DNA from: JAFGJQ01 sp964495075
GTDB lineage: Bacteria > Planctomycetota > Phycisphaerae > UBA1845
Assembly (NCBI GenBank): GCA_964495075.1
Contig: CAZBUJ010000008.1
Location: 1 to 64,000 of the forward strand
Length of the DNA stretch: 64,000 bases
Direction of reading: 5' to 3'
The position numbers were made by a program, and so were the translations under genes. Of this stretch, positions 46,982-56,022 are shown piece by piece (the first letter of the stretch is position 1; every line of letters starts with the position of its first letter). The notes below the pieces were generated by a model that was given only the letters and a program-made list of their open reading frames with translations, was not told the DNA's origin and made no database searches.

Positions 46982-48514
46982 TCACAATTGTCGGTCCAAT
47001 CGACGATAATGGATCGCCTCGGCGACATGCTCGGCGGCGATGGATTCCGCGGCGGCCAGGTCGGCGATCGTGCGGGCGACGCGGAGAATCTTGTCGTGGG
47101 CGCGGGCCGACAGGCCGAGCTCGGTCATTGCCTGCCGCAGCACCCGCTCACCCGCGTCGTCCAGCCGGCACGACGTCCGTAGCTGCCGCGGACCCATCCG
47201 GCCGTTCAGCAGACCCACCGCGCCGTTGCCGAACCGCTCGGTCTGCACCCGGCGGGCGGCCAGCACCTGCTCACGCGCCGACGACGAACCTGTGCCGTCG
47301 CGATCGCTGCGCAGTTCCGACAGCGGCACCGCCGGCACTTCAACGTGGATGTCGATGCGGTCGATCAGCGGGCCGCTGATGCGTGCCAGGTACTTGTCAA
47401 TCTGCAACGGGCTGCACTTGCACGGGCGGCGGGGGTCGGTGAAGTAGCCACACGGGCACGGGTTCATCGCCGCCACGAGCGTGAACGAAGCGGGGAAGCT
47501 CACCGTGGTGTGGGCGCGGGCGATGGTGACCGTCGCGTCCTCCATCGGCTGCCGCAACGCTTCCAGCGTGTTCCGCGTGAACTCCGGAAACTCGTCCAGA
47601 AACAGCACGCCATGATGGGCCAGTGATACCTCGCCCGCCTGCGGGATCGTACCCCCGCCGACCAGGGCCGCCGTGCTCGCCGAGTGGTGCGGCGTGCGGA
47701 CCGGACGCGTGGCCAACAACGACGTGCCGGTCTTCAACTCGCCGGCCACCGAGTGGACCCGGGTCGTTTCCAGCGATTCGGCCAGGGTCAGCGGCGGCAG
47801 GATGGTCGGCAGCCGCTTGGCCAGCATCGTCTTGCCCGACCCCGGGGGGCCGATAAGCAGGACGTTGTGCCCACCCGCCGCGGCAATCGTCATCGCCCGC
47901 TTAACGTGCTCCTGTCCCCGGACGTCGGCGAAGTCGCAGTCGTATCGGGCCGACGCCGCAAACACCGCGTCGAGATCCACGTCCACCGGGTCCAACGGCA
48001 ACGCGCCCGTCAGGAACCCGACCGCTTCGGTCAGACAGGTAACGGGCACCACGTCGACGCCGTCGACCACGGCCGCCTCCGGCGCGTTCTCCGCGGGAAG
48101 GAGAATGCCGCGAAACCCCTCCACCTTGGCCGACATGGCGGCGGACAGCGCGCCTTTTATCGGCCGCACCCGTCCATCGAGTGCCAACTCGCCGACCACT
48201 ATATAGTCACCCGTCTGGTCGGATTCGATTTCCCCGTTCCCGACGAGCAGCCCCAGGGCGATCGGCAGGTCATAGATCGGCCCCTCTTTGCGCAGATCGG
48301 CGGGTGCCAGATTGACGACAGCCTTGTACCGCGGATATCGGTAACCAGAGTTGTTCAGCGCGCTGCGTACGCGCTGGATGCTCTCCTTGACGGCCGCGTC
48401 CGGTAACCCGACGACCACGGCCCCGGCGAACCCGCGCCGGGCAACGTCCACCTCCACCTCGATGAGCAGCGCCTCGATCCCATAAAACGCCGCACTGTGC
48501 AGTCTCGCGATCAT
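46982..48514 (-). CDS. YifB/ComM family Mg-chelatase-like AAA+ ATPase
   Basis: The 510-residue protein has the N-terminal Lon-S16-like ChlI domain (VVVGLPDAAVKESIQRVRSALNNSGYRYP, VNLAPADLRKEGPIYDLPIALGLL) and then an AAA+ domain: Walker A GPPGSGKTMLAKRLP, Walker B GVLFLDEFPEF, and NPCPCGYFTDPRRPCKCSP, which is diagnostic of the family. ComM is a branch-migration helicase for natural transformation in Gammaproteobacteria; the role here is presumed similar. It is convergent with the preceding gene. Confidence 0.94.
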   Translation of the reverse strand: MIARLHSAAFYGIEALLIEVEVDVARRGFAGAVVVGLPDAAVKESIQRVRSALNNSGYRYPRYKAVVNLAPADLRKEGPIYDLPIALGLLVGNGEIESDQTGDYIVVGELALDGRVRPIKGALSAAMSAKVEGFRGILLPAENAPEAAVVDGVDVVPVTCLTEAVGFLTGALPLDPVDVDLDAVFAASARYDCDFADVRGQEHVKRAMTIAAAGGHNVLLIGPPGSGKTMLAKRLPTILPPLTLAESLETTRVHSVAGELKTGTSLLATRPVRTPHHSASTAALVGGGTIPQAGEVSLAHHGVLFLDEFPEFTRNTLEALRQPMEDATVTIARAHTTVSFPASFTLVAAMNPCPCGYFTDPRRPCKCSPLQIDKYLARISGPLIDRIDIHVEVPAVPLSELRSDRDGTGSSSAREQVLAARRVQTERFGNGAVGLLNGRMGPRQLRTSCRLDDAGERVLRQAMTELGLSARAHDKILRVARTIADLAAAESIAAEHVAEAIHYRRLDRQL

Positions 48515-48852
48515 GCCGGCATTCTACACTCGCCTTGTCCCGCTCGCGACGGCAAACGACCTATGCGGTGGCATCCAACTCGGTTCCCCCGGCACGGCCA
48601 ACGTCCGGTACATGCGTGGATACCGAAGGTATGGGTGACAATTGGTGGCATTACACAAGATGGACACGGCACCGTCCGCGTACACCTACGTAAAATTACG
48701 ACTGGAATCGGGTTGCTCGTGTCGGCTCCTGTATCCTACACTTGCGATGGTGCAGTCGGTTCTGTCGCCCGGGGAGCGCAGGCGGACTGGACCGATAGCA
48801 ACCGATTATGAGTCGTGCCCAGCGGGGGCGCGGCCGAGAAGGAAGTAGGGAC
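48515..48852. other. Divergent intergenic region
   Basis: The 338-bp spacer lies between yifB (minus) and the HDOD gene (plus). A TATCCT hexamer near 48733 could be a -10 element. AAGGAAGTAGGG precedes ATG 48853. Nothing else is recognised. Confidence 0.4.
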
Positions 48853-50619
48853 ATGGAGAAGCCGACGATCCTCATCGCAGATCCGCGAGACGCTGAGCGG
48901 AAGCTGCTTGCCTACCTGCTCGACCACGAGGGCTACGTGGTCCACGAATCCCGATCGGGCACAGACACCATCCGCGCCGCTCAATCCAACGACGTCGATT
49001 TGATCATTCTCCACACCTCGCTGTGGCGTTGCACGGAGACGAACGCGCTGGTCACGCTGAAACATCATCCGCGGACCAAGACGATCCCGGTCATGCTGTA
49101 CGGACAACCGCGGGACAAGGAGGACCTGGTTCGCGGCGTCCTGTCCGGGGCCACGGAATGGGTGGTGCAAAACGGCTTCTCGACCGACAAGCTCCTGAGC
49201 AAGCTGGCCACCGTGCTCAACAGCGCCGGGCAAGCCGAGCCCGAACCGAATCAGGTGGAGGCGGCAACGAAAACGGCGGAACCACCATCGTCAGAATTAG
49301 GCAAGCTGACGCCCGAACAACTGCGGGAGGTGCTGGAGACCGTGCACCAGGTGCCCGTCTACGAATTCAACATCGTCGATACGATCACCACGACCTGCCG
49401 CAAGGATCAGACCGAAGATCATCTGGCCGAGATCGCACTGCGCGATCCGATGATGCTGCTCGCCCTGCTCGCCCGTGCGAATGGCAAGCTGGACGAGAAC
49501 GACCCGGAGACGATCACGGATGCCCAACGGGCCGTACACGCCGTCGGCGCCAAGGGGTTCTACGAACTGGCCGAATCGCTGAAGCCGTCAAACCTGCCCA
49601 GCAACAGCCAGTGGAATCCGGCACAGTTCTGGGCCCACAGTGTCGCCACCGCGCGAATCGCGGAGATGCTGTCGGCGCGACTGCAACTCGGTACGCCCAG
49701 CGAAGCCCGCTGCCTCGGTCTGCTTCACGACATCGGGCTCTCGATTCTCGCCCACGAGTTTCCACAGCACATGGAGGGATTGCTCGCTGCCGCCCGGGCG
49801 GGCAACGGCGGCCTGGAGACGTGGGAAGACTCGGTGATCGGCGCGCGGCACGGTGAGATCGCGCGGTGGGCGGCCAGGCAGTTCAGATTGCCGAGCATGA
49901 TCGCGGACGTGGTCGTGGCCCATCACGGGGCGATGGCTTCGCGGCGGGCCCTGAGAATCTCCGCCCGGGTCCTCGCCCTGGTGGTGCAGGCCGCCGACCA
50001 GATTGCCGACGCCCTATTCCCGGGCGACATGCCGCTGACGCCGCTGAACCGGCTGACCGACGAGTTCCATGCCGCGTGGAAGCACACCCACGCGGCGCCC
50101 GAAGAACTCATCACCGACGCCCGGCGCATCGTGGCGGAACTGACCACGGAAATGGCCCATCGGTTCCCGGGGGCCACCGAGAGTCAGTACTATTACCGCC
50201 ACAAGCCGCTGTCGAGCCTGGTCTATACCGCCCCGGGGCACCACAAGCTCGACCTGATCCAGACCTTCTTCGAAGTCCGCACGTCCGCGCTGCAAGTGCT
50301 GGAACGCGTGGGCGAGCGCCCCGCGAACAAGACCGCGCCAATCGTGGTCAACCTGGCCCATCTGCCCGACCTCTCCGGGCAAGTGGAAGCGTTGACGTCG
50401 CTGATGGCGGCCGGCGTGATGAAGGGCCGCCGGGGGATCCTCATGGTCAGCGGAGAGCTCAACCCGGTCCACCGGAACTTCGTCGCCGGGGACTGGCGGG
50501 CGGTGACCCTGCCCACCCATCCCGCCGGCTGGATGGTGTGGCTGTCCGAGGCCGCCAGGACGGCGGAAACGGCCGGCGCGGCCGTCGAGACCCCCGCCGG
50601 GCAGCCGGCGGCGGCCTGA
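48853..50619 (+). CDS. HDOD-domain protein with degenerate receiver domain
   Basis: The 588-residue protein has a response-regulator-like domain (about 3-118: ILIADPRDAERKLLAYLLDHEGY, IPVMLYGQPRDKEDLVRGVLSGATEWV). The phospho-acceptor Asp is replaced by H54 (DLIILHTSLW), so phosphorylation is unlikely. A linker of about 35 residues leads to an HDOD domain (about 150-360; FWAHSVATARIAEML, CLGLLHDIGLSILAHE, VVVAHHGA). Here the HD and later HH pairs that HDOD domains usually lose are present. The C-terminal 200 residues are unassigned. A signalling role, perhaps cyclic-dinucleotide or growth-mode regulation, is inferred. Confidence 0.8.
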   Translation: MEKPTILIADPRDAERKLLAYLLDHEGYVVHESRSGTDTIRAAQSNDVDLIILHTSLWRCTETNALVTLKHHPRTKTIPVMLYGQPRDKEDLVRGVLSGATEWVVQNGFSTDKLLSKLATVLNSAGQAEPEPNQVEAATKTAEPPSSELGKLTPEQLREVLETVHQVPVYEFNIVDTITTTCRKDQTEDHLAEIALRDPMMLLALLARANGKLDENDPETITDAQRAVHAVGAKGFYELAESLKPSNLPSNSQWNPAQFWAHSVATARIAEMLSARLQLGTPSEARCLGLLHDIGLSILAHEFPQHMEGLLAAARAGNGGLETWEDSVIGARHGEIARWAARQFRLPSMIADVVVAHHGAMASRRALRISARVLALVVQAADQIADALFPGDMPLTPLNRLTDEFHAAWKHTHAAPEELITDARRIVAELTTEMAHRFPGATESQYYYRHKPLSSLVYTAPGHHKLDLIQTFFEVRTSALQVLERVGERPANKTAPIVVNLAHLPDLSGQVEALTSLMAAGVMKGRRGILMVSGELNPVHRNFVAGDWRAVTLPTHPAGWMVWLSEAARTAETAGAAVETPAGQPAAA

Positions 50620-50623
50620 CTAC

Positions 50624-50683
50624 CGGGCGTGCATCGCCCGATCCAACACGGCCCGACCCCGCGGGCCCGCCCCACCGGCGGGC
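50624..50683. terminator. Two GC-rich stem-loops after the HDOD gene
   Basis: CGGGCG-TGCAT-CGCCCG (50624-50640) and GCCCGCC-N5-GGCGGGC (50665-50683) follow the stop at 50619 in quick succession. Neither has a T-run. A transcription end or RNA stabiliser is possible. Confidence 0.35.
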
Positions 50684-50821
50684 GGCGCGGGTGGCGACCC
50701 GTACCGTGCGGTTCCGTCTGGCCCCATTCCCCCCTCAACGCTATAGTCGGCACCCACGCGTCGAGCGGCGCGGGGCGTCGCAAGACACGCCGCAGAGGGC
50801 AGGGGTGAGTGTGAACGAGGG

Positions 50822-51460
50822 GTGTTTGTTTTGTCCGACATCGCGGTTCAACGCTTCTATCGCTTCCACGCCCACGTGTACGACAAAACGCGCTGGATGT
50901 TCCTTCACGGTCGCCACCGGGCGGCGGACGCGTTGCATTTGCGTCCGGACAGCCGTGTGCTCGAAGTCGGGTGCGGGACGGGGCTGAATTTCCGGCATGT
51001 GCGGCGCCTCCTGGACCCGAAGAGAGGCCGCCTGGTCGGGCTTGATTTTTCACCACCCATGTTAGCCAAGGCCCGCCGGCGACTGACCGCGAACGGCTGG
51101 TCCAACGTGGAGTTGGTCGAGGGCGACGCCACGGCGGTGACCTTCCCCGAACCGTTTGACGGGATCCTGTTCGCCTACAGCCTGACCATGATCCCGGACT
51201 GGAAAGCGGCGCTCGATCGCGCCTGCCAGAACCTTCGTCCCGGCGGGCGCCTGGTCGTACTCGACTTCGCGACGTTTGACGGATGGGGGCCGCTGGCACT
51301 CGTGGCGCGGGCGTGGCTGCGGCTCAATCACGTGGAAACCCGCCGCCCCTACCTCGAGAGGCTTCGCGAGTTGTTTCCCGACCTGGAGGTCTGGCACCGG
51401 CTCGGTGGCTACCACTTCACGGCAGCGGGCACGAGGAGCACAAACGACCACCGTGATTGA
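50822..51460 (+). CDS. Class I SAM methyltransferase, BtaB-like
   Basis: The 212-residue protein has the motif I VLEVGCGTGLNFRHV, VGLDFSPPMLAKARRRL, VEGDATAV and AYSLTMIPDW. Its N-terminal FYRFHAHVYDKTRWMFLHGR is the signature I associate with BtaB/PmtA-type enzymes that methylate the amino group of betaine lipid or phosphatidylethanolamine head groups. The start may be GTG 50822 or TTG 50831 (the latter better spaced from GAGG). Its stop is followed in the same frame by a remnant resembling the end of BtaA, the usual partner, supporting a betaine-lipid origin. Confidence 0.72.
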   Translation: MFVLSDIAVQRFYRFHAHVYDKTRWMFLHGRHRAADALHLRPDSRVLEVGCGTGLNFRHVRRLLDPKRGRLVGLDFSPPMLAKARRRLTANGWSNVELVEGDATAVTFPEPFDGILFAYSLTMIPDWKAALDRACQNLRPGGRLVVLDFATFDGWGPLALVARAWLRLNHVETRRPYLERLRELFPDLEVWHRLGGYHFTAAGTRSTNDHRD

Positions 51461-51678
51461 TATGCCCGTTCCGCAGAAGCGTTCTTCGCGTGCGAGACGC
51501 TCGAACAACAGCAAACGTTCCGCGACGAGTCCGTCAAGCCGCGGCTATGGCGGATGACCAGCAAGCTGTTCATGCACGACGAGCCGCTCCCGTGCCGGGC
51601 CGGCGTCCACCCCACACAGCACGGGCGGGTCGACGGGCGGCACAACACCCGGCCCTACGGCAACGGCGACGGACTGTG
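51461..51678 (+). pseudogene. Remnant of BtaA (DUF3419, 3-amino-3-carboxypropyl transferase)
   Basis: Directly after the TGA of the BtaB-like gene, in the same frame, the translation gives SAEAFFACETLEQQQTFRDE, then VKPRLWRMTSKLFM, then AGVHPTQHGRV before TGA at 51676. This matches, as I remember the family, the block L+ A.TLEEQR..YE..V.PRLW......W...LGVP..Q near the middle of BtaA. The S-adenosylmethionine-binding N-terminus and the remainder are missing, so it cannot be active. It has no start codon or ribosome-binding site and overlaps the end of the next gene by 24 bases. Confidence 0.45.
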
Positions 51679-52467
51679 AAGGCGGGTGGCCGACCCCAAA
51701 CCGGCCTGCATGTCGGCATGCAGCCCCGCGGCCTGCTCGATCCCCACCTGCTTCACGAGATTCAAGCCCCCGTCCGCCTCAAGGGTCAGTCGCCAGCGCT
51801 CGCCGGGACTCATCGGCGCGTAAACGGCTTCACCCTGGGCGACCCGGACCCCCGCCGCGGCCGCCGCCCGAGGATCGGCGACATACGACCAGAACTCACG
51901 CCAGAGATTCTGCTCGAACTCCGACGGTTGCGGATCCACCCGGTAGACGTCCGGCACGGCGCCCTGTCGTCCGAGCCAGTATCCCTGGTCAGGGGCCTGG
52001 GACTCGCCGTATACGCGACGGAACAGGGCCAGGCTGGCGCCCCGCAACGGGTCGCCTCGCCGGACGTAGTCGTCCTGGAACTTGACCACGAGGGCGTCGA
52101 AGTGCGGGACCTGCCCCGGGACCCCGAACACCTGGGGGGCCAGCGGCGTACCGTCCCGGCCGATCTCGGCGAGCCGGATGATCGTCTGCACCACGCGGCC
52201 GTCCGCGGCGGTGTGCTGCTGGAGCACGTCCACGTCCGCCACGCGACGTTCGACACCGAGCCGTTCGACCACGCGTTCGAGCTGGCGACGCTCGCGTTCG
52301 AGTCGCTCCGCCATCTCAGCGAGCGCCTGTTGCTCCCGCATCAGCCGGGCGTTCTCGCGTTCCAGGTCGGCCCGGCGCTCATGGTCAACCTGGAGAAACA
52401 GGCTGCCGCCCACCAGAGCGACGGCCGCAAACAGCGCACCGGATGTGAACCAGGTTACTCGTCGCAC
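51655..52467 (-). CDS. Membrane-anchored coiled-coil protein of unknown function
   Basis: The 270-residue protein has one N-terminal transmembrane anchor (WFTSGALFAAVALVGGSLFLQV), then a charged coiled coil (about 30-75: ERENARLMREQQALAEMAERLERERRQLERVVERL) and a globular outer domain rich in Trp/Tyr without recognised motifs. The start is GTG 52467. It is convergent with the BtaB-like gene. A scaffolding or stalk-like envelope role is possible from architecture only. Confidence 0.6.
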   Translation of the reverse strand: MRRVTWFTSGALFAAVALVGGSLFLQVDHERRADLERENARLMREQQALAEMAERLERERRQLERVVERLGVERRVADVDVLQQHTAADGRVVQTIIRLAEIGRDGTPLAPQVFGVPGQVPHFDALVVKFQDDYVRRGDPLRGASLALFRRVYGESQAPDQGYWLGRQGAVPDVYRVDPQPSEFEQNLWREFWSYVADPRAAAAAGVRVAQGEAVYAPMSPGERWRLTLEADGGLNLVKQVGIEQAAGLHADMQAGLGSATRLHSPSPLP

Positions 52468-52708
52468 CGACTCCGTTCCTGCGAAAGCACGGGAATCACT
52501 GTGGTCGTTCCATGATCGGCCGCCCGCGGGTCGCCTCAGTGGATTCTACAATGTTCATCGACGCAGGAGACCGCCTCGCAACGGTTTTTTCTGAGCGACC
52601 GCCCGTGCCGCTCGCCACGTTGCATCCGGCGCCGTCGCCGCGACAATGATCAACGGGCTGCCGGGACTCGGCGCCTCTTGAGATGGTGACCCGGAAGGCA
52701 GCGGATCC

Positions 52709-53389
52709 ATGGCACAAACCAAAGCACGCACGGCAACGGCCGTCTCCCACGCGATCGAGTTCGCGGCGCTGTTCGTCGCGCTGCCGATCGCGCTGGCGGT
52801 GTACCAGGTCGACGTGCCGCTGATCCCGTTGCTGTGGGCGGTGACCCTCGGATGCCTGATCGTCCTGCTGATCGACCCGACCTTCGACCGGGAGGTCTTC
52901 TTCCGGACAGGCGGGTTCCGATCGCACGCCCGGCGAATCGTGATTCGATTCGCCGTGCTGGCCGCCGGCCTGACGATCCTCACCTGGATCCTGGCTCCCG
53001 AAAAGCTCTTCTCGTTCGTGAAGGCCCGCCCGGGTGTCTGGCTGCTGGTCATGTTCGCCTACCCGGTGCTCAGCGTGTATCCGCAGGGGATCATCTACCG
53101 GGGGTTCATCTTCCAGCGGTACCGCCCCCTCTTCGGCTCCGGGTTGGCCATGATCGCGGCCAGCGCGGTGGTCTTCGCCCTGATGCACATCGTACTGCTG
53201 AACTGGATCGCCCCCGCCCTCACGCTGATCGGCGGGCTGATCTTCGCCGACACGTACCGGCGGTCGCAGTCGCTGCTCATCGCGTGGTTCGAGCAGGCGC
53301 TGTACGGGTGCTTTCTCGCCACGCTGGGGCTGGGGCATTACTTTTACGGCGGTGCCCCGTTCGGCCCGGGTTTCCCGTCGATGACATAG
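52709..53389 (+). CDS. CPBP (Abi/Rce1-like) membrane protein lacking the catalytic glutamate
   Basis: The 226-residue protein has about seven membrane segments in the CPBP layout. Motif 1, normally E(E)xxxR, reads YPQGIIYRGF here: Arg is kept but the Glu position is G127. Motif 2 FALMH (FxxxH) is kept. CPBP enzymes are intramembrane proteases using that Glu, so this copy is probably inactive or divergent. ATG 52709 is the only sensible start. Confidence 0.68.
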   Translation: MAQTKARTATAVSHAIEFAALFVALPIALAVYQVDVPLIPLLWAVTLGCLIVLLIDPTFDREVFFRTGGFRSHARRIVIRFAVLAAGLTILTWILAPEKLFSFVKARPGVWLLVMFAYPVLSVYPQGIIYRGFIFQRYRPLFGSGLAMIAASAVVFALMHIVLLNWIAPALTLIGGLIFADTYRRSQSLLIAWFEQALYGCFLATLGLGHYFYGGAPFGPGFPSMT

Positions 53390-53467
53390 ACAGGGGTGTC
53401 CCATCGACGTCAGACAGGCGGGATCCACGACGTCGGTGAGGTGGGCAAGCGTCGCGGGGCCAGTAGC

Positions 53468-53671
53468 CTAGGTCGTGGAGGATTCGGGGGACGACGTGCC
53501 GCCGGTGTTGGTAGCGGATGCGTCGCCGGCACGGTGATTCTCAGCAACGCGCGCGGCCAGCGACTTCTCCAAGGCTCGCGCCATGTTCTCGGCGAATCGA
53601 TCCCCGTCGATCTTCTTGAGGCGCTCGATGCACCGCCGAACCGACTCCACTCTGGCTTCCATGTCGTCCAT
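53468..53671 (-). CDS. Small helical hypothetical protein, 67 residues
   Basis: ATG 53671 is preceded by GGGAGG nine bases upstream. The product MDDMEARVESVRRCIERLKK...RFAENMARALEKSLAARVAENH is strongly amphipathic-helical and ends in a Ser/Thr-rich tail. It is short but has a good ribosome-binding site and normal composition. No family is recognised. Longer in-frame extension upstream reads as low-quality Arg/Pro-rich sequence. Confidence 0.5.
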   Translation of the reverse strand: MDDMEARVESVRRCIERLKKIDGDRFAENMARALEKSLAARVAENHRAGDASATNTGGTSSPESSTT

Positions 53672-54032
53672 GGTATTCGTCCTCCCAAGCCTATATCGAA
53701 ACTCCCGGACGACGCAGTTGAGCGAAGTCGTAGCATCGACTCCGAAACCTGCCCGCCGTGGCTCCGATCGCCCGGCTCCGGCCCTGGCAGCACTGATCGG
53801 GGTCGGATTATCGGTCCCGGCGGCCGGGGTGCGGACGGCCCGTGCTGTCGCCACGCCTCCGCTGGACCGCCGCATCGCGAGCCGCGGTTCGGATGCCGTG
53901 GGGCGGCGTTTCCGCCAAGCCGGGATTTCGGGTATACGTCGCAGGTGAGCGGGAAGAGGGGAAGACGTCGCGACCGCGGACCTTCCCACAGCGAAGCTGG
54001 AGTGCAACCCGAGCGTCGAGCGAGGATGACGC
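53672..54032. other. Divergent intergenic region
   Basis: The 361-bp spacer lies between the small minus-strand ORF and the ABC-class ATPase. It ends in GAGGA before GTG 54033. No other feature is seen. Confidence 0.4.
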
Positions 54033-55790
54033 GTGGCGGCAATCGAGGACCTGCGAAGAACATTGGCCCGCATCGACGGGCGCGGATACAAAGCGTACAA
54101 GGACATCCAGGGCCGGTACGCGTTTCCCCACTTCGCCCTCCACATCGACCACGTTCAGGACGATCCGTTCGCGTCGCCGTCGAAGGTGCGGGTCCGCGTG
54201 CCCCAGGCGGAGGCCGCGGTGCCGCCCGCGTTGTTCGAGACGAAACCCCGCCGGGTCGCCCTGGAGGACTTCCTCGCCCGCGCGGTTCGCCACGCCATCC
54301 GCGGGGCCGCCCAACGGTCCCGCGGCACGGGCAAGAGCGGTCTGATCGAGATTGACGCGGGCGCCCAGGAGGTGCTGGAACGCACCGCGATCGTCGTCGC
54401 GGCGGATTACGTGGAGGCGCGACTGCACGTCGGACTTCCCGCGGCGGGGCGGCGGGTTCTCGGCCGGCAGGCCGAGGCCATGCTCTGCCAGGACCTGCCT
54501 GGGATCGTCGAGCAAAGCCTGCGCTGGGCCAATCTCCCGCGATCCCGAGCCCACCAGTTCGTGGAGTGCGTCGAGAACCAGGAGCACATCCGCGAACAGC
54601 TCGGCGACCGCGGCCTGGTCGCGTTCATCGCGGACGGGTCGATCCTGCCGCGCGAATCGGGGGCCAGCGATCGCCCGCTCGGCGGCGACGAAGCCGTCCC
54701 CTTTCAGTCGCCAGACAGTCTGCGGGTCGACATGCCGGTGCCCAACCCGATCCATCCGCCGTACGGAACGGGCGGGGCACTGCGTGGCTTCGGGATCCCC
54801 CCCGGCGTCACGCTGATCGTCGGCGGCGGGTACCATGGCAAGTCAACCCTGCTGCGAGCCCTCGAACGCGGGGTATACCCCCACGTCCCCGGGGACGGTC
54901 GTGAGTACGTCGTCACCGACGCGAACGTGGTCAAGATCCGGGCGGAGGACGGCCGCCGCGTCGAGCGCGTGGATATCAGCCCGTTCATCACCAATCTCCC
55001 TTATGGCCGGAGCACGACGGAGTTCTGCAGCGACGACGCCAGCGGGAGCACCTCGCAGGCGGCGAACATCATCGAAGCGATCGAGGTCGGCGCGACGGGG
55101 CTTCTGCTCGACGAGGACACGTCGGCCACCAACTTCATGGTCCGCGACGCCCGGATGCAGGCGCTCGTCCACAAGACCCACGAGCCGATCACCCCGTTTC
55201 TCGACCGGGTCCGCGAACTCTACGACCGGTGCGGCGTGTCCACTATTCTGGTGATGGGCGGATGCGGCGACTATTTCGACGTGGCCGACACCGTGATCAT
55301 GATGCGCGACTTCCTGCCCGTCGACGTGACGGCGGAGGCCAGGCAGATCGCCGCGTCGCAGTCGAGTCAGCGGCGGGTCGAGGCGGAATCGCCGTGGCCC
55401 GGCTCGCGAGCCCGGGCCCCGCTGGCCGAGAGCTTCGATGCGTCGCGGGGCCGCCGCGAGGTCAAGATCGACGCGAAGGCCCGCGACCGGATCCTGTTCG
55501 GGCGGGAGCCGATCGATCTGCGGTACGTCGAGCAGCTTGTCGACCTGAGCCAGACCCGGGCGGTGGGCTATGCCATCCATCTGGCCACCTCGCGGCTGAT
55601 GGACGGGCAGGCGCCGTTGCGCGAAGTGCTGGAGGGCGTCCGTCAGATGCTGGACGAGCGGGGCCTGGACGCCCTCGACCCGTTCCGCCGGGGCGACGCC
55701 CATCCCGGGAATTTCGCGCGACCACGAACCTACGAGATCGCGGCCGCCATCAATCGGCTTCGCACCGTTCGGATGCGCGCCGTCGACTAG
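54033..55790 (+). CDS. Predicted ABC-class ATPase (PF09818)
   Basis: The 585-residue soluble protein has Walker A GGGYHGKSTLL (about 265-275), then DISPFITNLPYGRSTTEFCSDDASGSTSQAANIIEA, the family's signature-like segment, and Walker B/D-loop LLLDEDTSATNFMVRD. The N-terminal part (LRRTLARIDGRGYKAYKDIQGRY) is the family's start. Biological role is unknown; the family is widespread and is not a transporter. GTG 54033 has GAGGA about six bases upstream. Confidence 0.9.
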   Translation: MAAIEDLRRTLARIDGRGYKAYKDIQGRYAFPHFALHIDHVQDDPFASPSKVRVRVPQAEAAVPPALFETKPRRVALEDFLARAVRHAIRGAAQRSRGTGKSGLIEIDAGAQEVLERTAIVVAADYVEARLHVGLPAAGRRVLGRQAEAMLCQDLPGIVEQSLRWANLPRSRAHQFVECVENQEHIREQLGDRGLVAFIADGSILPRESGASDRPLGGDEAVPFQSPDSLRVDMPVPNPIHPPYGTGGALRGFGIPPGVTLIVGGGYHGKSTLLRALERGVYPHVPGDGREYVVTDANVVKIRAEDGRRVERVDISPFITNLPYGRSTTEFCSDDASGSTSQAANIIEAIEVGATGLLLDEDTSATNFMVRDARMQALVHKTHEPITPFLDRVRELYDRCGVSTILVMGGCGDYFDVADTVIMMRDFLPVDVTAEARQIAASQSSQRRVEAESPWPGSRARAPLAESFDASRGRREVKIDAKARDRILFGREPIDLRYVEQLVDLSQTRAVGYAIHLATSRLMDGQAPLREVLEGVRQMLDERGLDALDPFRRGDAHPGNFARPRTYEIAAAINRLRTVRMRAVD

Positions 55791-56022
55791 CCGACCCCGG
55801 TCGTCGAAATCGATCAGGCCCTGTCACGATTGGGTGACGTGCCTTGGGTGCGCCGGCGGAACTGCCCCGTGCACCGCGGGTTCGCACGCCGCACGACTTT
55901 GAAACCGGCGTCGTATCGGCTACGGTTGCACGTATCGCTGTGCACGATTCCCGCGGTTGGGACGCACATCCGAAACGGGGTACGCACCGCAACCCTGTAA
56001 CGCAAGCGCTGAGGGACCAGGA
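55791..56022. other. Intergenic region before the tricorn-like gene
   Basis: The 232-bp spacer holds GAGGG at about 56011, seven bases before ATG 56023. No terminator with a T-run or other element is evident. Confidence 0.4.
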
